From: Bowmanella denitrificans
GTDB taxonomy: Bacteria > Pseudomonadota > Gammaproteobacteria > Enterobacterales > Alteromonadaceae
Length of the DNA stretch: 64,000 nt
Direction: 5' to 3'
Assembly (NCBI RefSeq): GCF_002887595.1
Contig: NZ_PEBU01000018.1
Location: 1 to 64,000, forward strand
The notes below the pieces were generated by a model. It did no database searches. It was not told the origin of the DNA and was given only the letters and a program-made list of their open reading frames with translations. The position numbers and the translations under genes were made by a program. Positions 49,000 to 57,225 of the stretch are shown here, piece after piece (the stretch's first letter is position 1; each line of letters begins with the position of its first letter).

Positions 49000-50627
49000 T
49001 ATTGCCCCCTTTTTACGTCGTAGCGCCCGGCCAAATCAGCACTGGCCAGGGCCAGTTGCATGGCTTCGGCCAGTTCGGTTTCGCTTAACTCGCCTTCCAG
49101 ATCGAGCAGGCTTTGCAGCAGTTGTTCCAGGCTGTCGGCCTGGTCGACTTTTTGCTGTGCGCCTTTTAGCCAGGCTTCCATAGGCTGGGCGGCTTGCTGG
49201 CGGAGCTGGGTGGTTAAGTTGTCTAACTGCTGGTCGGCATTGTTGGCCTGGTTGGCTTTTAGGGCGGCCAGCATTAACCGCAGGGCGTCTTTACCCTGGG
49301 GCGGTAGTGGCTTGGTGCTGGATTGCTCTTGTTCTGGTTGGTCAGGCGCGGGTTTGCTGGCCAGGCTTAGTATTGGCTCGTTACCGTCGGGCTGGGGAAT
49401 GCGCAGCTTTTCATGGGCGTACGACAGCGGTATTTGCATACCCATGCCCACCAGCGCCGGTAAGGCGGTGGCGTAGGTGGTGAGGTCTTCCGGTTCCTGG
49501 ATGTCGAACACCAGGCGCGGTTTGCGGCGGGTGTCGCCCTTGTAGCTTTTGCCGTTGAGCATAAACAGCGGCCAGATAAGATCGCGGTTTAGAGTGCTGG
49601 CTATCTGGCTTAAGTCGTGGTCGCGAATATCCTGGCGCACCTCGTTGTGTACGTTGCCCAGGGCCTGGCTGCCGGTGCTGTCGACCTGAGCGGTTAGGGT
49701 TTGGCCAACAATGGCTTTACTTTGTACTCGTTCGCACCAGGTCATCATGGTCATGAATGGATCACCGCCGCCGCCTTTGGCTGCGTCGTGAAATTCCAGC
49801 TCCATCCCCTTGGGGATGATACCCCCGGCGTTGTGGCCAACTTCAACCACGGCACGCAGCAGGGCGCGCTTCTCCTGGTCGGTGGCACCGCTGGGGTAGC
49901 GGCCGACCCGAATGGGGATACCGTAAATTTCCAGAAACTCGGCCAGATCACGCAGGCTGTAGTTTTTAAACACAAACGGCCAGGCTAACTGGCGCACCAG
50001 GCCGATACGGGCCGGGTAGCCGGATTTTGCCTGGTGGCGGTGCTGGATCCAACCGAAGGGCTGCAGCAACTGGCCATGGCCGGAATTGTCGCGCAGTACA
50101 ATTTGGTTTTGGTCTTCCTGATGTAGTTGGAACCAGGTTAACGGCCGGTGGCCCAAAATGCTGGGTATGCGCCAGTTGTGGTACGGCTGCCACACCATTT
50201 CGGTATTGGATATGCCCTTAAGCACCGCGTCGGTCATGCCGAATAACAGGCTATGCCATTCGTCCATGTCTTTCAGGATTTGCTCTATTTCCTCGGCGTC
50301 TTTGCGTTCCTGGGCGCTAGCATTGGTGGGCGGCTCTACCATCCAGGGCACGCTGGAAACGGCCATCCGGCGTTTAAACAGTTCGGCCTGGATGTGGCCG
50401 TCTTTTTCTTCGATGTCTTCGGCCAGGTAGGCCTGCTGGATCAGGTTGCCGTGTTCGGCTTCGGTAAGTATGGCGTGCAGTTTTTGCGGGGTTAGGCCGC
50501 TGCTGGGGTGCTCTGGCCGTTCGCGCTTCAGCACCATGGTGGCAGGGCTTCTTTCAGTTTGTGACTGGCTGGGGGCAAACTTGTCGCGCACCTTAAAACG
50601 GGTGCCGTTGGTTTCGTAAAGTGGCAT
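48999..50627 (-). CDS. Portal protein, Mu gp29-like (DUF935)
   Basis: About 542 residues. Characteristic segments are LTPQKLHAILTEAEHGN, LFKRRMAVSSVPWMVE, NTEMVWQPYHNW, LRDLAEFLEIYGIPIRVGRY, and AIVGQTLTAQVDSTG. It forms the dodecameric DNA gateway at one head vertex and binds terminase during packaging. The start at 50,627 overlaps the terminase stop (TAATG); a GTG three codons earlier is also possible. The C-terminal 150 residues are helical and Gln-rich. Confidence 0.92.
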   Translation of the reverse strand: MPLYETNGTRFKVRDKFAPSQSQTERSPATMVLKRERPEHPSSGLTPQKLHAILTEAEHGNLIQQAYLAEDIEEKDGHIQAELFKRRMAVSSVPWMVEPPTNASAQERKDAEEIEQILKDMDEWHSLLFGMTDAVLKGISNTEMVWQPYHNWRIPSILGHRPLTWFQLHQEDQNQIVLRDNSGHGQLLQPFGWIQHRHQAKSGYPARIGLVRQLAWPFVFKNYSLRDLAEFLEIYGIPIRVGRYPSGATDQEKRALLRAVVEVGHNAGGIIPKGMELEFHDAAKGGGGDPFMTMMTWCERVQSKAIVGQTLTAQVDSTGSQALGNVHNEVRQDIRDHDLSQIASTLNRDLIWPLFMLNGKSYKGDTRRKPRLVFDIQEPEDLTTYATALPALVGMGMQIPLSYAHEKLRIPQPDGNEPILSLASKPAPDQPEQEQSSTKPLPPQGKDALRLMLAALKANQANNADQQLDNLTTQLRQQAAQPMEAWLKGAQQKVDQADSLEQLLQSLLDLEGELSETELAEAMQLALASADLAGRYDVKRGQ

Positions 50628-52267
50628 TAGAAACACCCTGCTTGGTTAATGTGTAGGTCGTCGTCCTGGTCTGTTTCTGACCAGCGGCTGTGTTTGTTGG
50701 GTATGGGGGTAAAGGCTATTTCGCTGCCGTCCAGGGTACTGGCAAACACCAGCATGGCACAGGCTATGGCCGCGTCGCCGTGGCGGCGTTTACCCTGGTC
50801 GGTTTTGGTGTTGGGTAAACAGGGTATGCCGCGCGCGTTGATCTGCAGGGCGCGCAGGTCGTCCAGAATGTCGGCGTCTTTGGGAATGGTGATGGTGCCG
50901 TCTTCAAAGTGGGCCTTCATACGCGGCATGTTTTCCAGATACCACTTTTCGGTAAGTTTTACCGCTTCCACCAGGCCAGTGCCGTAGCGCTCCACGGTTT
51001 GCTCAGCCAGGTAGTCACCGTTGCCGGTGGCATCCAGGGCGGCACCGGTAAAGCGTGGCAGCCTGTCCATGATGTAGTGCAAGATTTGCTCTTGCTGGCG
51101 GTAGGGTATGTTTTTAAGTTCGATGGCCAGGGGCACGGTCAGGCTCAGGTCCTGGGCAATTGTGCCTATCCAGATAACCGTTAGGTCGCCTTTGCGGGCA
51201 AAGTCTTCGCCCAGGCAATGGCGGTAAGCGGGGTCAAGCTTTTGCAGTTCTGGCAACAGGGTGCGCTGGCACCAGTCCTGTACGTCGGCAAAGCGCAAAT
51301 GCTCGGCCATTTCGTTCCAGCTTTGGCTTTGCTCATAGCGCAATACAGGCCATTCCTGGCGCATGGCCAGTTCTATCAAAGCTCGGGTTAAGTACGCACC
51401 GCCGCCTTGTTTGGGCACGCAGAAGTATTCTTCCAGGGCGTCTTCCTGGCTGGCTGTGTCGCGCAGCAGGTCGGCTTTCCATTGGTCTTCCAGTTCCTGG
51501 GTCCAGGCTTTACCCAGGCGCTGACAAATACGCTGATACAGCCCTTCGTTGCAGGCGTCGTCCAGGGTAATGCGGTGCACGCTATAGCGTTTTTTACCGG
51601 CGCGGCTGTCTTCAATCAGCTGATTAAACAGGTTGTCTATGCCGTTGTGGGTGCTAATCAGGCGTACCTTTGCGCCCCACATGGTTAACGCCAGAGCGGC
51701 TTTAAGCACCTCGGCTAACTGTTCGTGGAAGGCGGCTTCGTCAATGGTAACGTTGCCCTGCATACCCCGCAGGTTACTGGGCTTGGATGACAGCGCCTGG
51801 ATTTTAAAGCCACTGGCAAAGTGAATAACAAAGGTGAGGATTTCTTTGCCTTCCTGGCCGTCGTCTACAAATACCTCTTCCTGGATGTCGCCCGCTGCTT
51901 TGTTGAAGGCTTTGGCCCACATGGCGGCCGCGTCGATAAACTCGCGGGCCATTTCTTTGTTGCTGCCCACATAAAAGTGGTTGGTGCCCTGGGCGCTGCG
52001 GGCACGGCTGGCAGTGAGCACGGCGTCGGCAGCTTCCGCCCAGGTAATGCCGGTTCGGCGCGACTTCTCGGCAATTTTTAGCGGCGAGTCATCGGCCACC
52101 CAGCGCTTTTGGTAACCCAGCAACAGTTCGTCTGGGTCAAAGGGAATAAAGGTGGGCAGGCCAAAGCGGGTTTCCAGCCTGTCGCATTGCTCTATGGCCT
52201 GCTGGTATTGACTCTTGCTGGGCCTAATCTCAGGCGGGACGGTAGGGGCCTTGGGTGGGAGTTTCAT
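50627..52267 (-). CDS. Terminase large subunit, Mu gp28-like
   Basis: Protein of 546 residues. The ATPase half has a Walker-A-like EKSRRTGITWAEA and Walker B GNVTIDEAAFHE, followed by the coupling motif LISTHNG. The nuclease half has acidic residues in GEDFARKGDLTVIW and AALDATGNGDYLAE. It cuts and pumps headful DNA into proheads and, in Mu-type phages, cuts in host DNA flanking the integrated genome. One-base overlap with the portal gene. Confidence 0.93.
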   Translation of the reverse strand: MKLPPKAPTVPPEIRPSKSQYQQAIEQCDRLETRFGLPTFIPFDPDELLLGYQKRWVADDSPLKIAEKSRRTGITWAEAADAVLTASRARSAQGTNHFYVGSNKEMAREFIDAAAMWAKAFNKAAGDIQEEVFVDDGQEGKEILTFVIHFASGFKIQALSSKPSNLRGMQGNVTIDEAAFHEQLAEVLKAALALTMWGAKVRLISTHNGIDNLFNQLIEDSRAGKKRYSVHRITLDDACNEGLYQRICQRLGKAWTQELEDQWKADLLRDTASQEDALEEYFCVPKQGGGAYLTRALIELAMRQEWPVLRYEQSQSWNEMAEHLRFADVQDWCQRTLLPELQKLDPAYRHCLGEDFARKGDLTVIWIGTIAQDLSLTVPLAIELKNIPYRQQEQILHYIMDRLPRFTGAALDATGNGDYLAEQTVERYGTGLVEAVKLTEKWYLENMPRMKAHFEDGTITIPKDADILDDLRALQINARGIPCLPNTKTDQGKRRHGDAAIACAMLVFASTLDGSEIAFTPIPNKHSRWSETDQDDDLHINQAGCF

Positions 52268-52839
52268 CAGGCTAACCCCAGTATCTCGCGTTTAATCTGT
52301 GCTACCCCTTCGGCTGTCATACCTGCGGCGCTGGCAGTCTTCTCAGCTTGAGCTGCTGCCTCTTCAGCAAAGGCTTTACGGATTTCCTGCTGGCGTTTAT
52401 GCGACTTGGTGGCGGCCTCTTCCAGGTCTTTTACGCCCTGGGCGAGCTGGCGGATAAATTTGGGTTCTACCACTTTGTCTGATTCAGACAGCTTTAACAC
52501 CTGGTCAAAGGCCAGAGTACGCACCATTTCAATAAGGATTTTGCTTACCTCACCTGTGGGCTTGTCGCCCAACTGGTCAACCCACTGTTTGGAGACTTCG
52601 CGGGCTTCCTGAATTTTGCTGCCCACCGTGGCCATTTGGGTGGCATAGCGGTTCAGGCCGCTGCGGCTTAACTCTTCCTCTTCGGGCAAGCCTGCAGCGC
52701 GGATCATGCTGTTAACCTTTTCCAATACATAGGTTTGGGTAACCGACCTGTCGCGCAGCAGCTCGATTAACTCGGCCTTGATGTCTTCCGGGAGTTGGTC
52801 GATTTTGCTGGGTTTGCCTCTGGTGCGTTTATCGGTCAT
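52267..52839 (-). CDS. Small terminase-type protein, Mu gp27-like (DUF3486)
   Basis: Protein of 190 residues. The start region RGKPSKIDQLPEDIKAELIE is diagnostic of DUF3486, followed by a helix-turn-helix-like segment (VTQTYVLEKVNSMIRAAGLP, LSRSGLNRYATQM) and a long helical C-terminus. It likely recognises phage DNA for packaging with the gp28-type large subunit encoded directly downstream. Confidence 0.85.
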   Translation of the reverse strand: MTDKRTRGKPSKIDQLPEDIKAELIELLRDRSVTQTYVLEKVNSMIRAAGLPEEEELSRSGLNRYATQMATVGSKIQEAREVSKQWVDQLGDKPTGEVSKILIEMVRTLAFDQVLKLSESDKVVEPKFIRQLAQGVKDLEEAATKSHKRQQEIRKAFAEEAAAQAEKTASAAGMTAEGVAQIKREILGLA

Positions 52840-53108
52840 GGCTTGTCCTTTGGCATTACGCTGCCCCAGCCATCTCTGGCGATTTGTCTTGAGAACTCTT
52901 TACGCAATCTTGGAATGGCTTCCCGCAACTCATCTAACACTCTGAAGTATTGAGGGAACTGGGAACGCATATGGTTGCGGAACGCTTCGGCTTGTTCCGG
53001 GTAGTTGGGTTCCATAACGTCCTTGGCTATGTCTTCAATAACAAACGCATGAGCTAGGCTGTTCATGGCATCCACTTCGGCCTTTGTGCAGGTCTTACGT
53101 TGGGCCAT
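52836..53108 (-). CDS. Hypothetical phage protein
   Basis: Protein of 90 residues, helical (KAEVDAMNSLAHAFVIEDIA, AEAFRNHMRSQFPQYFRVLD, IPRLRKEFSRQIARDG). Not recognised. It overlaps the gp27-like start by 4 bases and follows the gp26-like gene by 2 bases, so it belongs to the packaging operon. Confidence 0.65.
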   Translation of the reverse strand: MAQRKTCTKAEVDAMNSLAHAFVIEDIAKDVMEPNYPEQAEAFRNHMRSQFPQYFRVLDELREAIPRLRKEFSRQIARDGWGSVMPKDKP

Positions 53109-53110
53109 CC

Positions 53111-53407
53111 CTAAACCCTCGGTCCTGGGCGTTTAACACCAGGTTGGGTGGCCAGGCCTTTTTCTACGTCCAGGCCGCGCTGGGTGAGTGTGGCAATGGT
53201 GTAGCTTTCGTGACTTTCCAGGGTGGCCAGGCCTTGTTCTTTTAGCCAGTGCAGGTGGGTGCCGATGCGGTCCATGGTCATCTGGTTGCCGTAGCGCTGG
53301 CACACTGCCTGAATAATGCTGTTGTTGGTGCTGTAGCCGTCCATTGCGGCCAGGCAGTGCAGTATACTGAGGCGCTGGTTTTCGGCCATGATTTGGTCCA
53401 GGGACAT
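53111..53407 (-). CDS. Mu gp26-like winged-helix protein
   Basis: Protein of 98 residues. The pattern ENQRLSILHCLAAMDGYSTN, then TMDRIGTHLHWLKEQGL, LTQRGLDVEKGLA and PGVKRPGPRV is typical of the Mu gp26 family, an ArsR-like winged helix. The exact role is unknown; its conserved place just before the terminase genes suggests involvement in packaging or late regulation. The start overlaps the stop of the gp25-like gene. Confidence 0.8.
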   Translation of the reverse strand: MSLDQIMAENQRLSILHCLAAMDGYSTNNSIIQAVCQRYGNQMTMDRIGTHLHWLKEQGLATLESHESYTIATLTQRGLDVEKGLATQPGVKRPGPRV

Positions 53408-53817
53408 TACTTTTTGCCTCCGTTGAGTTCGTTTTGGATCAGCATGTTGTCGTTGTTTAACAGCTGTTTAAACAGGGGGTTAATACCGTCGAGGCGGCCA
53501 TTTAGCAGGGCCATTTGTTCGCGTAGCTGGCCAATTTCCTTGCTGGTGGGCAGGTGCTTAATGTGGGCGTCGAGGGCTTGCACGGTTTCGCGCATGCGGG
53601 CGTGGTCTTGGCGTTGCTGCTCAAAGTCGGCCTGATGCTGGGCCAGGGCTGCGGCCTGAGCCTGCAACGATTGCTGGGTTTCCTGTCGGTGCTGGTGCAG
53701 ATCGCTTTTGGTGGCAAAGTAGCGGCTTAACCAGTACAGCAGAAAACCGCTGGCCAGGGTTATCAGCAGGCCATAGACAAATTTGTACGCTTCGATGTGG
53801 GTAAACACGGGTTCCAT
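53407..53817 (-). CDS. Membrane-anchored coiled-coil protein, Mu gp25-like (DUF2730-like)
   Basis: About 136 residues. One N-terminal membrane helix (KFVYGLLITLASGFLLYWL) is followed by a long coiled coil (KSDLHQHRQETQQSLQAQ and on) ending in LIQNELNGGKK. This matches the layout of Mu gp25/DUF2730, located between lysis and packaging genes; a spanin-like or anchoring role is possible. The start at 53,817 overlaps the DksA-type gene stop by one base; the open frame reaches 53,922 in error. Confidence 0.7.
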   Translation of the reverse strand: MEPVFTHIEAYKFVYGLLITLASGFLLYWLSRYFATKSDLHQHRQETQQSLQAQAAALAQHQADFEQQRQDHARMRETVQALDAHIKHLPTSKEIGQLREQMALLNGRLDGINPLFKQLLNNDNMLIQNELNGGKK

Positions 53818-54041
53818 TAGCGACGGCTCCTTTGTTCTTGTAGTTGTTGGCAGTCGGTGCAGTACTGGGTATGGGGCATGGCCAGGCGGCGCTGGGTTAT
53901 GTCGGCGTCGCAGCCTATGCACAGAGGCTGGCCGGTAGCGCTAAGTTTTAACGGTGCGGCCGGGGCCGGGGTGCGCACACCTGCCAGGGCCGCTTTTTGG
54001 TACTGCTCGTTAAGCAGTTGGGCGCGGTCAATGATGTCCAT
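53817..54041 (-). CDS. TraR/DksA-type C4 zinc-finger protein
   Basis: Protein of 74 residues. The C4 finger is CIGCDADITQRRLAMP followed by QYCTDCQ, which fits TraR/DksA short forms (TraR is 73 residues). These bind the RNA polymerase secondary channel and mimic ppGpp/DksA action, damping rRNA promoters. Encoded between holin and gp25-like genes with one-base overlaps on both sides. Many Mu-like phages carry one. Confidence 0.85.
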   Translation of the reverse strand: MDIIDRAQLLNEQYQKAALAGVRTPAPAAPLKLSATGQPLCIGCDADITQRRLAMPHTQYCTDCQQLQEQRSRR

Positions 54042-54601
54042 CAGGCTTTGCCCTTAAACAAACTCAGGCTGGGTTTACCCGCCTTATCCCAGGTGCGAAA
54101 GCCAAAATAGGCTAACACCGGGGCGGCGAGAACCAGGGCAATCTCCCAGTCAGCCCCAGTACCCTTACCAAAGGCATGCAAGGCTTCAAACCCAAATATG
54201 TAGGCGGTGAGTACCCAGAAGCTTCGGCGCACAATTTTGGGGCGGGTTTGGCGTACGTAGGGGTCTTCGGCGTTGTCGCCACTTCTGATGGTGTTCTGTT
54301 GTTCCTGGTGCATGCCCAGGTCGTGCTGCAGGCGCTCTTTTTCACGGGCGGCCTGAATTTGTTCACGCTCTACGGCCAGCCTTTCCAGGCCCAGCTTTAG
54401 CTCTGTTAAGGCGGCCTGGTCTACTGCTTTAACCCTGGTGGCCAGTATGTTGGCTTGCTCTGCAGGGGGTTCGCCTTTGACCAGTTCGACAACATCGGCG
54501 ATGGCCTCGGCAGTTTGTTCGACCTTGCCGCCTTTGCTTTGGCCAAACATACGAATCAGGCTAGGCCCGGCGGTAAGCAGGGTGGTCAGTATTGCGCTCA
54601 T
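54041..54601 (-). CDS. Holin, 3TM type
   Basis: Protein of 186 residues. An N-terminal hydrophobic or amphipathic helix (ILTTLLTAGPSLIRMFG) precedes a charged middle region and two C-terminal helices (RRSFWVLTAYIFGFEALHAF; WEIALVLAAPVLAYFGFRTW). The segment TRPKIVRRSFW is usual for the GTA-type 3TM holin family. It opens the inner membrane at lysis. It lies one gene from the endolysin candidate. Confidence 0.82.
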   Translation of the reverse strand: MSAILTTLLTAGPSLIRMFGQSKGGKVEQTAEAIADVVELVKGEPPAEQANILATRVKAVDQAALTELKLGLERLAVEREQIQAAREKERLQHDLGMHQEQQNTIRSGDNAEDPYVRQTRPKIVRRSFWVLTAYIFGFEALHAFGKGTGADWEIALVLAAPVLAYFGFRTWDKAGKPSLSLFKGKA

Positions 54602-54894
54602 GTGGGTTCCTTTAATCGCTGCCGGGCTGCCTGCAGGGCGGCCAGGCGGCTTTGCTGTGGTGGTGAGGATACGCTGCTGGGCGTGTGGCCAGTTTGGTTG
54701 GCGTTGATGTACTGCTGTATTTCGGCCAGCGATACGCTGTTCCAGCCTTGCCGCCAGTAGCTGTGCGCGGTGGCGTTGTGGCTGCTTAGGGGCATTTGGG
54801 TGGCGCGTTGGCTTTGCCAGGCGGTTAACTCGGCAGTAAAACGGGCCTTGCGGCCCATGTCGTAAAATTGCTGGTTGTGGCGGCTCATGACCAC
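54598..54894 (-). CDS. Hypothetical lysis-module protein
   Basis: Protein of 98 residues, not recognised: FYDMGRKARFTAELTAWQSQ, AHSYWRQGWNSVSLAEIQQY, then a Pro/Ser/Gln-rich tail. It lies between the endolysin and holin candidates with overlaps of 10 and 4 bases. The YWRQGW segment vaguely recalls the Rmf/CrpP pattern, but the match is weak. No signal peptide. Confidence 0.6.
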   Translation of the reverse strand: MVMSRHNQQFYDMGRKARFTAELTAWQSQRATQMPLSSHNATAHSYWRQGWNSVSLAEIQQYINANQTGHTPSSVSSPPQQSRLAALQAARQRLKEPT

Positions 54895-55406
54895 TTCCCG
54901 GACATTACCGCCCCTGGGGCGTACAGCAGGCGGTTGGCACTTTCGGTGTAGTGTTCCTCGGTGCCTTTGCCAAGCTCGGTGTTGTAAAAACGCTTCCAGT
55001 ACTTGGCGCGGGCGGGCAGGGTGGCGGGTATGATTTCGGGACGCAGCTTGTATTTAAGGCGGCAGCAAATCATTGACAACACCGGGTCGTCGGCCAGGTC
55101 AAGGGCAAACAGCGCATCAAGGTTATAGCCCCAGATATTGCTGAGTAATAGCTTGTCTTGTTGGCGGGTGCGCTTTTGCAAGTCGGTAAAGCCAACGTGG
55201 TCAAACTGGTTGAGGCCAAAGCCGTTGCTGGGGGTGGTGTCTGGATACTGGCCTAACTGGGTTTCAGCACTGGCGGTTTCCATCAGCAGGTTGATGGCGC
55301 AGCCGTTTACCCCGTGGCCAAACACGGAACATACTTGGGTGGCTTGGTTTAGTGCTTCCTGGTGGGAAGCTAAGCCGTAATAGAGTGTGGGATTTTCTTG
55401 GTTCAT
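54885..55406 (-). CDS. Putative endolysin, lysozyme-like
   Basis: Protein of 173 residues. The block LLMETASAETQLGQYPD followed by NGFGLNQFD resembles lysozyme/SLT folds, with Glu of METASAE as candidate catalytic residue and the glycine-rich strand after it. The later RAKYWKRFYNTELGKGTEEH is shared by a phage protein group often annotated as lysozyme-like. It has no signal peptide, so it would need the holin encoded two genes downstream. It is the first late gene after the candidate promoter. Confidence 0.55.
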   Translation of the reverse strand: MNQENPTLYYGLASHQEALNQATQVCSVFGHGVNGCAINLLMETASAETQLGQYPDTTPSNGFGLNQFDHVGFTDLQKRTRQQDKLLLSNIWGYNLDALFALDLADDPVLSMICCRLKYKLRPEIIPATLPARAKYWKRFYNTELGKGTEEHYTESANRLLYAPGAVMSGKWS

Positions 55407-55494
55407 GCCGCCATCGTAAAGGCGGCGGCGGAGTGGGCGGGTTTAGCCTGGGCTTGGGGTTCCAGGCTGTTTTTTTGCGGGTTGGTTGGGGCGG

Positions 55495-55523
55495 ATCCTG
55501 TGCTTCTAATTGGTTGCTGTCAA
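55495..55523 (-). promoter_or_regulatory. Candidate late promoter
   Basis: On the minus strand TTGACA (55,523-55,518), a perfect -35 hexamer, is followed by a 17-base spacer and CAGGAT (55,500-55,495), a weak -10. It lies just downstream of the ACAACY arrays and about 90 bp before the endolysin gene. A weak -10 next to upstream binding sites fits an activator-dependent late promoter. Confidence 0.5.
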
Positions 55524-55530
55524 GGCCGGT

Positions 55531-55583
55531 ACAACCTTAACAACTATCACAACTGTGGCAGTTGTTAAGGTTGTGTTGGTTGT
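55531..55583. promoter_or_regulatory. Facing ACAACY hexamer arrays with 9-bp period
   Basis: Plus-strand hexamers ACAACC, ACAACT and ACAACT begin at 55,531, 55,540 and 55,549. Minus-strand copies (plus-strand AGTTGT, GGTTGT and GGTTGT) begin at 55,560, 55,569 and 55,578. All steps are exactly 9 bp. The two arrays face each other, which also creates a 15-bp perfect inverted repeat (55,531-55,545 with 55,560-55,574). The stop codon of the ATPase gene lies within the right array. Probable operator for a phage regulator, such as the Mor-like protein (inference). Confidence 0.7.
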
Positions 55584-56476
55584 TCGGCCAGGTAGCTGTA
55601 GTGGCAACTGCGGCCCTTGCGGCTACAGGACCAGTGTTTGCCTTCGTAGCGGTCCAGGCGTGCCCTGGCGGTTTTGTCGTCTTTTTCGCAGCCTACCGCT
55701 TTGAGCAGGTCGGTTTTGTTGAGGGTGGGGAACTGGCGCAGGGCGGCTTTGACGTCCTGGATAAATTCCAGATCGTCTTCGCTGGCCAGGGCTTCGGTCA
55801 TGTCTTTTTCAGTTAGCGCCAGGCTGGTGGGGCAAATATCAAAGGCTTTGTTTTGAATGTTGGCGCGCTCTTTTACCGCTTCCAGCAGCACGCCAATGCC
55901 GTTGGCTTGTTCGCGCTTACGCAGGCGGTACATGTTGTCTACCGAGTTGCGAATATTGTTACTGCCCTGGTAGTTGCGGCCGTCTTTGTTGCTGTGGTGC
56001 AGCACCACAACGGTGGCCCCGGCTTCACGAATGTTCATTAGCCGGTCCATGACGCGCATAATTTGGCTGTCGTGGGCGACGTCGCCAAAGTTACGCAGGC
56101 TGTCGAAAATGAACACCATGTTTTCGTAGCGGCTGGCGGTGGCGGCGTTGGCCAGTTGTTCCAACAGCTCCCCGGCACCCAGGGCGCTTTTACTGCGTTG
56201 TATGTAATGCAGGTTGGCGTAACGGCGTACCAGCTTGCGTTCCACCCCGCGCTCGGCCAGTACGCTCAACGGGTTGTCAAAGTCCATATAAACAACGGTT
56301 AAACGCTGGGCGGCGCAGTAGTTGGCCAGGGCAAAACCAACCCAGGTTTTCCCGTTACCGCCGTCGGCAAACAGCATGGTAATTTGCCGCTTGGCCAGGA
56401 AGCCGGGCAGAATAAAATCAACGCTTTCGTTAAAGTCTTCCGGGCGCAGGGCGGCGGCTTGTAGGACTTCTAGCAT
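55565..56476 (-). CDS. RepA-like AAA (RecA-fold) helicase ATPase
   Basis: Protein of 303 residues. Walker A is ADGGNGKTW near residue 40, Walker B is MVFIFDSLRNFGD, and VVVLHHSNKDGRNYQGSNN is the third motif of RepA/DnaB-type hexameric ATPases (AAA_25). The C-terminal 80 residues are a winged-helix-like part (LRQFPTLNKTDLLKAVG). It may unwind or remodel DNA during replication. Mu itself has no such gene and uses host DnaB; this phage also has a P-like loader. Last gene before the late control region. Confidence 0.8.
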   Translation of the reverse strand: MLEVLQAAALRPEDFNESVDFILPGFLAKRQITMLFADGGNGKTWVGFALANYCAAQRLTVVYMDFDNPLSVLAERGVERKLVRRYANLHYIQRSKSALGAGELLEQLANAATASRYENMVFIFDSLRNFGDVAHDSQIMRVMDRLMNIREAGATVVVLHHSNKDGRNYQGSNNIRNSVDNMYRLRKREQANGIGVLLEAVKERANIQNKAFDICPTSLALTEKDMTEALASEDDLEFIQDVKAALRQFPTLNKTDLLKAVGCEKDDKTARARLDRYEGKHWSCSRKGRSCHYSYLAEQPTQP

Positions 56477-56478
56477 AC

Positions 56479-56823
56479 TTAAAATGCCTCCCGCTTTGAT
56501 TTTCTTTGCAGCCTATCGATTTCAGCGGCCAATAAGGCCCCCGCTTTAGTTAGTTCTCGGATGCGACTGGCATTGGAATCGTCTTGGCCGGGTTTCCACC
56601 ACTCTCTATCCCAAGGCCAATAATTTGGAGGCATCCCTAGTAGGTAAGCCTGATTTCTGATTCGTTCACGCATCTCATTGCCGCTCCCAGCAACAGTTGC
56701 GTAACAAATGGCGGCAGTAGTTAAGGTTCCAGGCTTGTATGCGTCGTCTAACTCAGCGCTACGCCCTTCTTCGTCAATCTGCCTTTGTCGTTCATCGGCA
56801 ATTAGTTGTGAGCCTGTTTTCAT
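56479..56823 (-). CDS. Conserved phage protein of unknown function
   Basis: Protein of 114 residues. The pattern LIADERQRQIDEEGRSAELDD, then AAICYATVAGSG and PPNYWPWDREWWKPGQD, then LTKAGALLAAEIDRLQR recurs in many phages and prophages. Helical with conserved Glu/Asp that could bind metal, but no activity is established to my knowledge. Spacing of 2 bases to the ATPase gene. Confidence 0.7.
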   Translation of the reverse strand: MKTGSQLIADERQRQIDEEGRSAELDDAYKPGTLTTAAICYATVAGSGNEMRERIRNQAYLLGMPPNYWPWDREWWKPGQDDSNASRIRELTKAGALLAAEIDRLQRKSKREAF

Positions 56824-56832
56824 GCTTCTCTC

Positions 56833-57069
56833 CTAGTAATAACGGGTTTGGTCAATTAACGGGTTGCAAACGCTGGCTATCAGCTCATCTTCGCCGCGCA
56901 TGGCATAAATGTGCTGCAGGGCTTCGCGCAGCCTGCCTATCAGGCGGCTTTGGTCTTCGATTGTGATATTGGCCAGTTGCAGTGCTTGTTCTGGTGGAAT
57001 GGGTGCAGCCAGGTCGTCTCCAGTCGGGCTGAAGATGTCCTGGCGCTGGGTAGTTGTTTTAATGCTCAT
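56833..57069 (-). CDS. Hypothetical phage protein
   Basis: Protein of 78 residues, not recognised. The helical core is PIPPEQALQLANITIEDQSR and LIGRLREALQHIYAMRG. No membrane helix. It belongs to the minus-strand middle operon of small genes. Confidence 0.6.
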   Translation of the reverse strand: MSIKTTTQRQDIFSPTGDDLAAPIPPEQALQLANITIEDQSRLIGRLREALQHIYAMRGEDELIASVCNPLIDQTRYY

Positions 57070-57078
57070 TGTTCCACC

Positions 57079-57222
57079 CTATCCGAAAGCGAAGCCGCTG
57101 AGCTTTACCACCAGTAGGTCGTAAATTACCCAGGCAAACTGGCTGCCAAGAGCAAGCTCGGTCCCAAACCAAAAGCCAGCGGTAAACCAGCTTTTTACAC
57201 CTGCGGGTTTTAGCGATAGCAT
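57079..57222 (-). CDS. Small hydrophobic protein (47 residues)
   Basis: A 47-residue frame starting MLSLKPAGVKSWFTAGFWFG and ending DLLVVKLSGFAFG, largely hydrophobic with one possible membrane span (about 12-40). It fits the 156-bp space between two genes on the same strand, three bases after the stop of the upstream gene. No clear ribosome site beyond GGGGTAAGCC. Unknown function. Confidence 0.45.
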   Translation of the reverse strand: MLSLKPAGVKSWFTAGFWFGTELALGSQFAWVIYDLLVVKLSGFAFG

Positions 57223-57225
57223 GGC

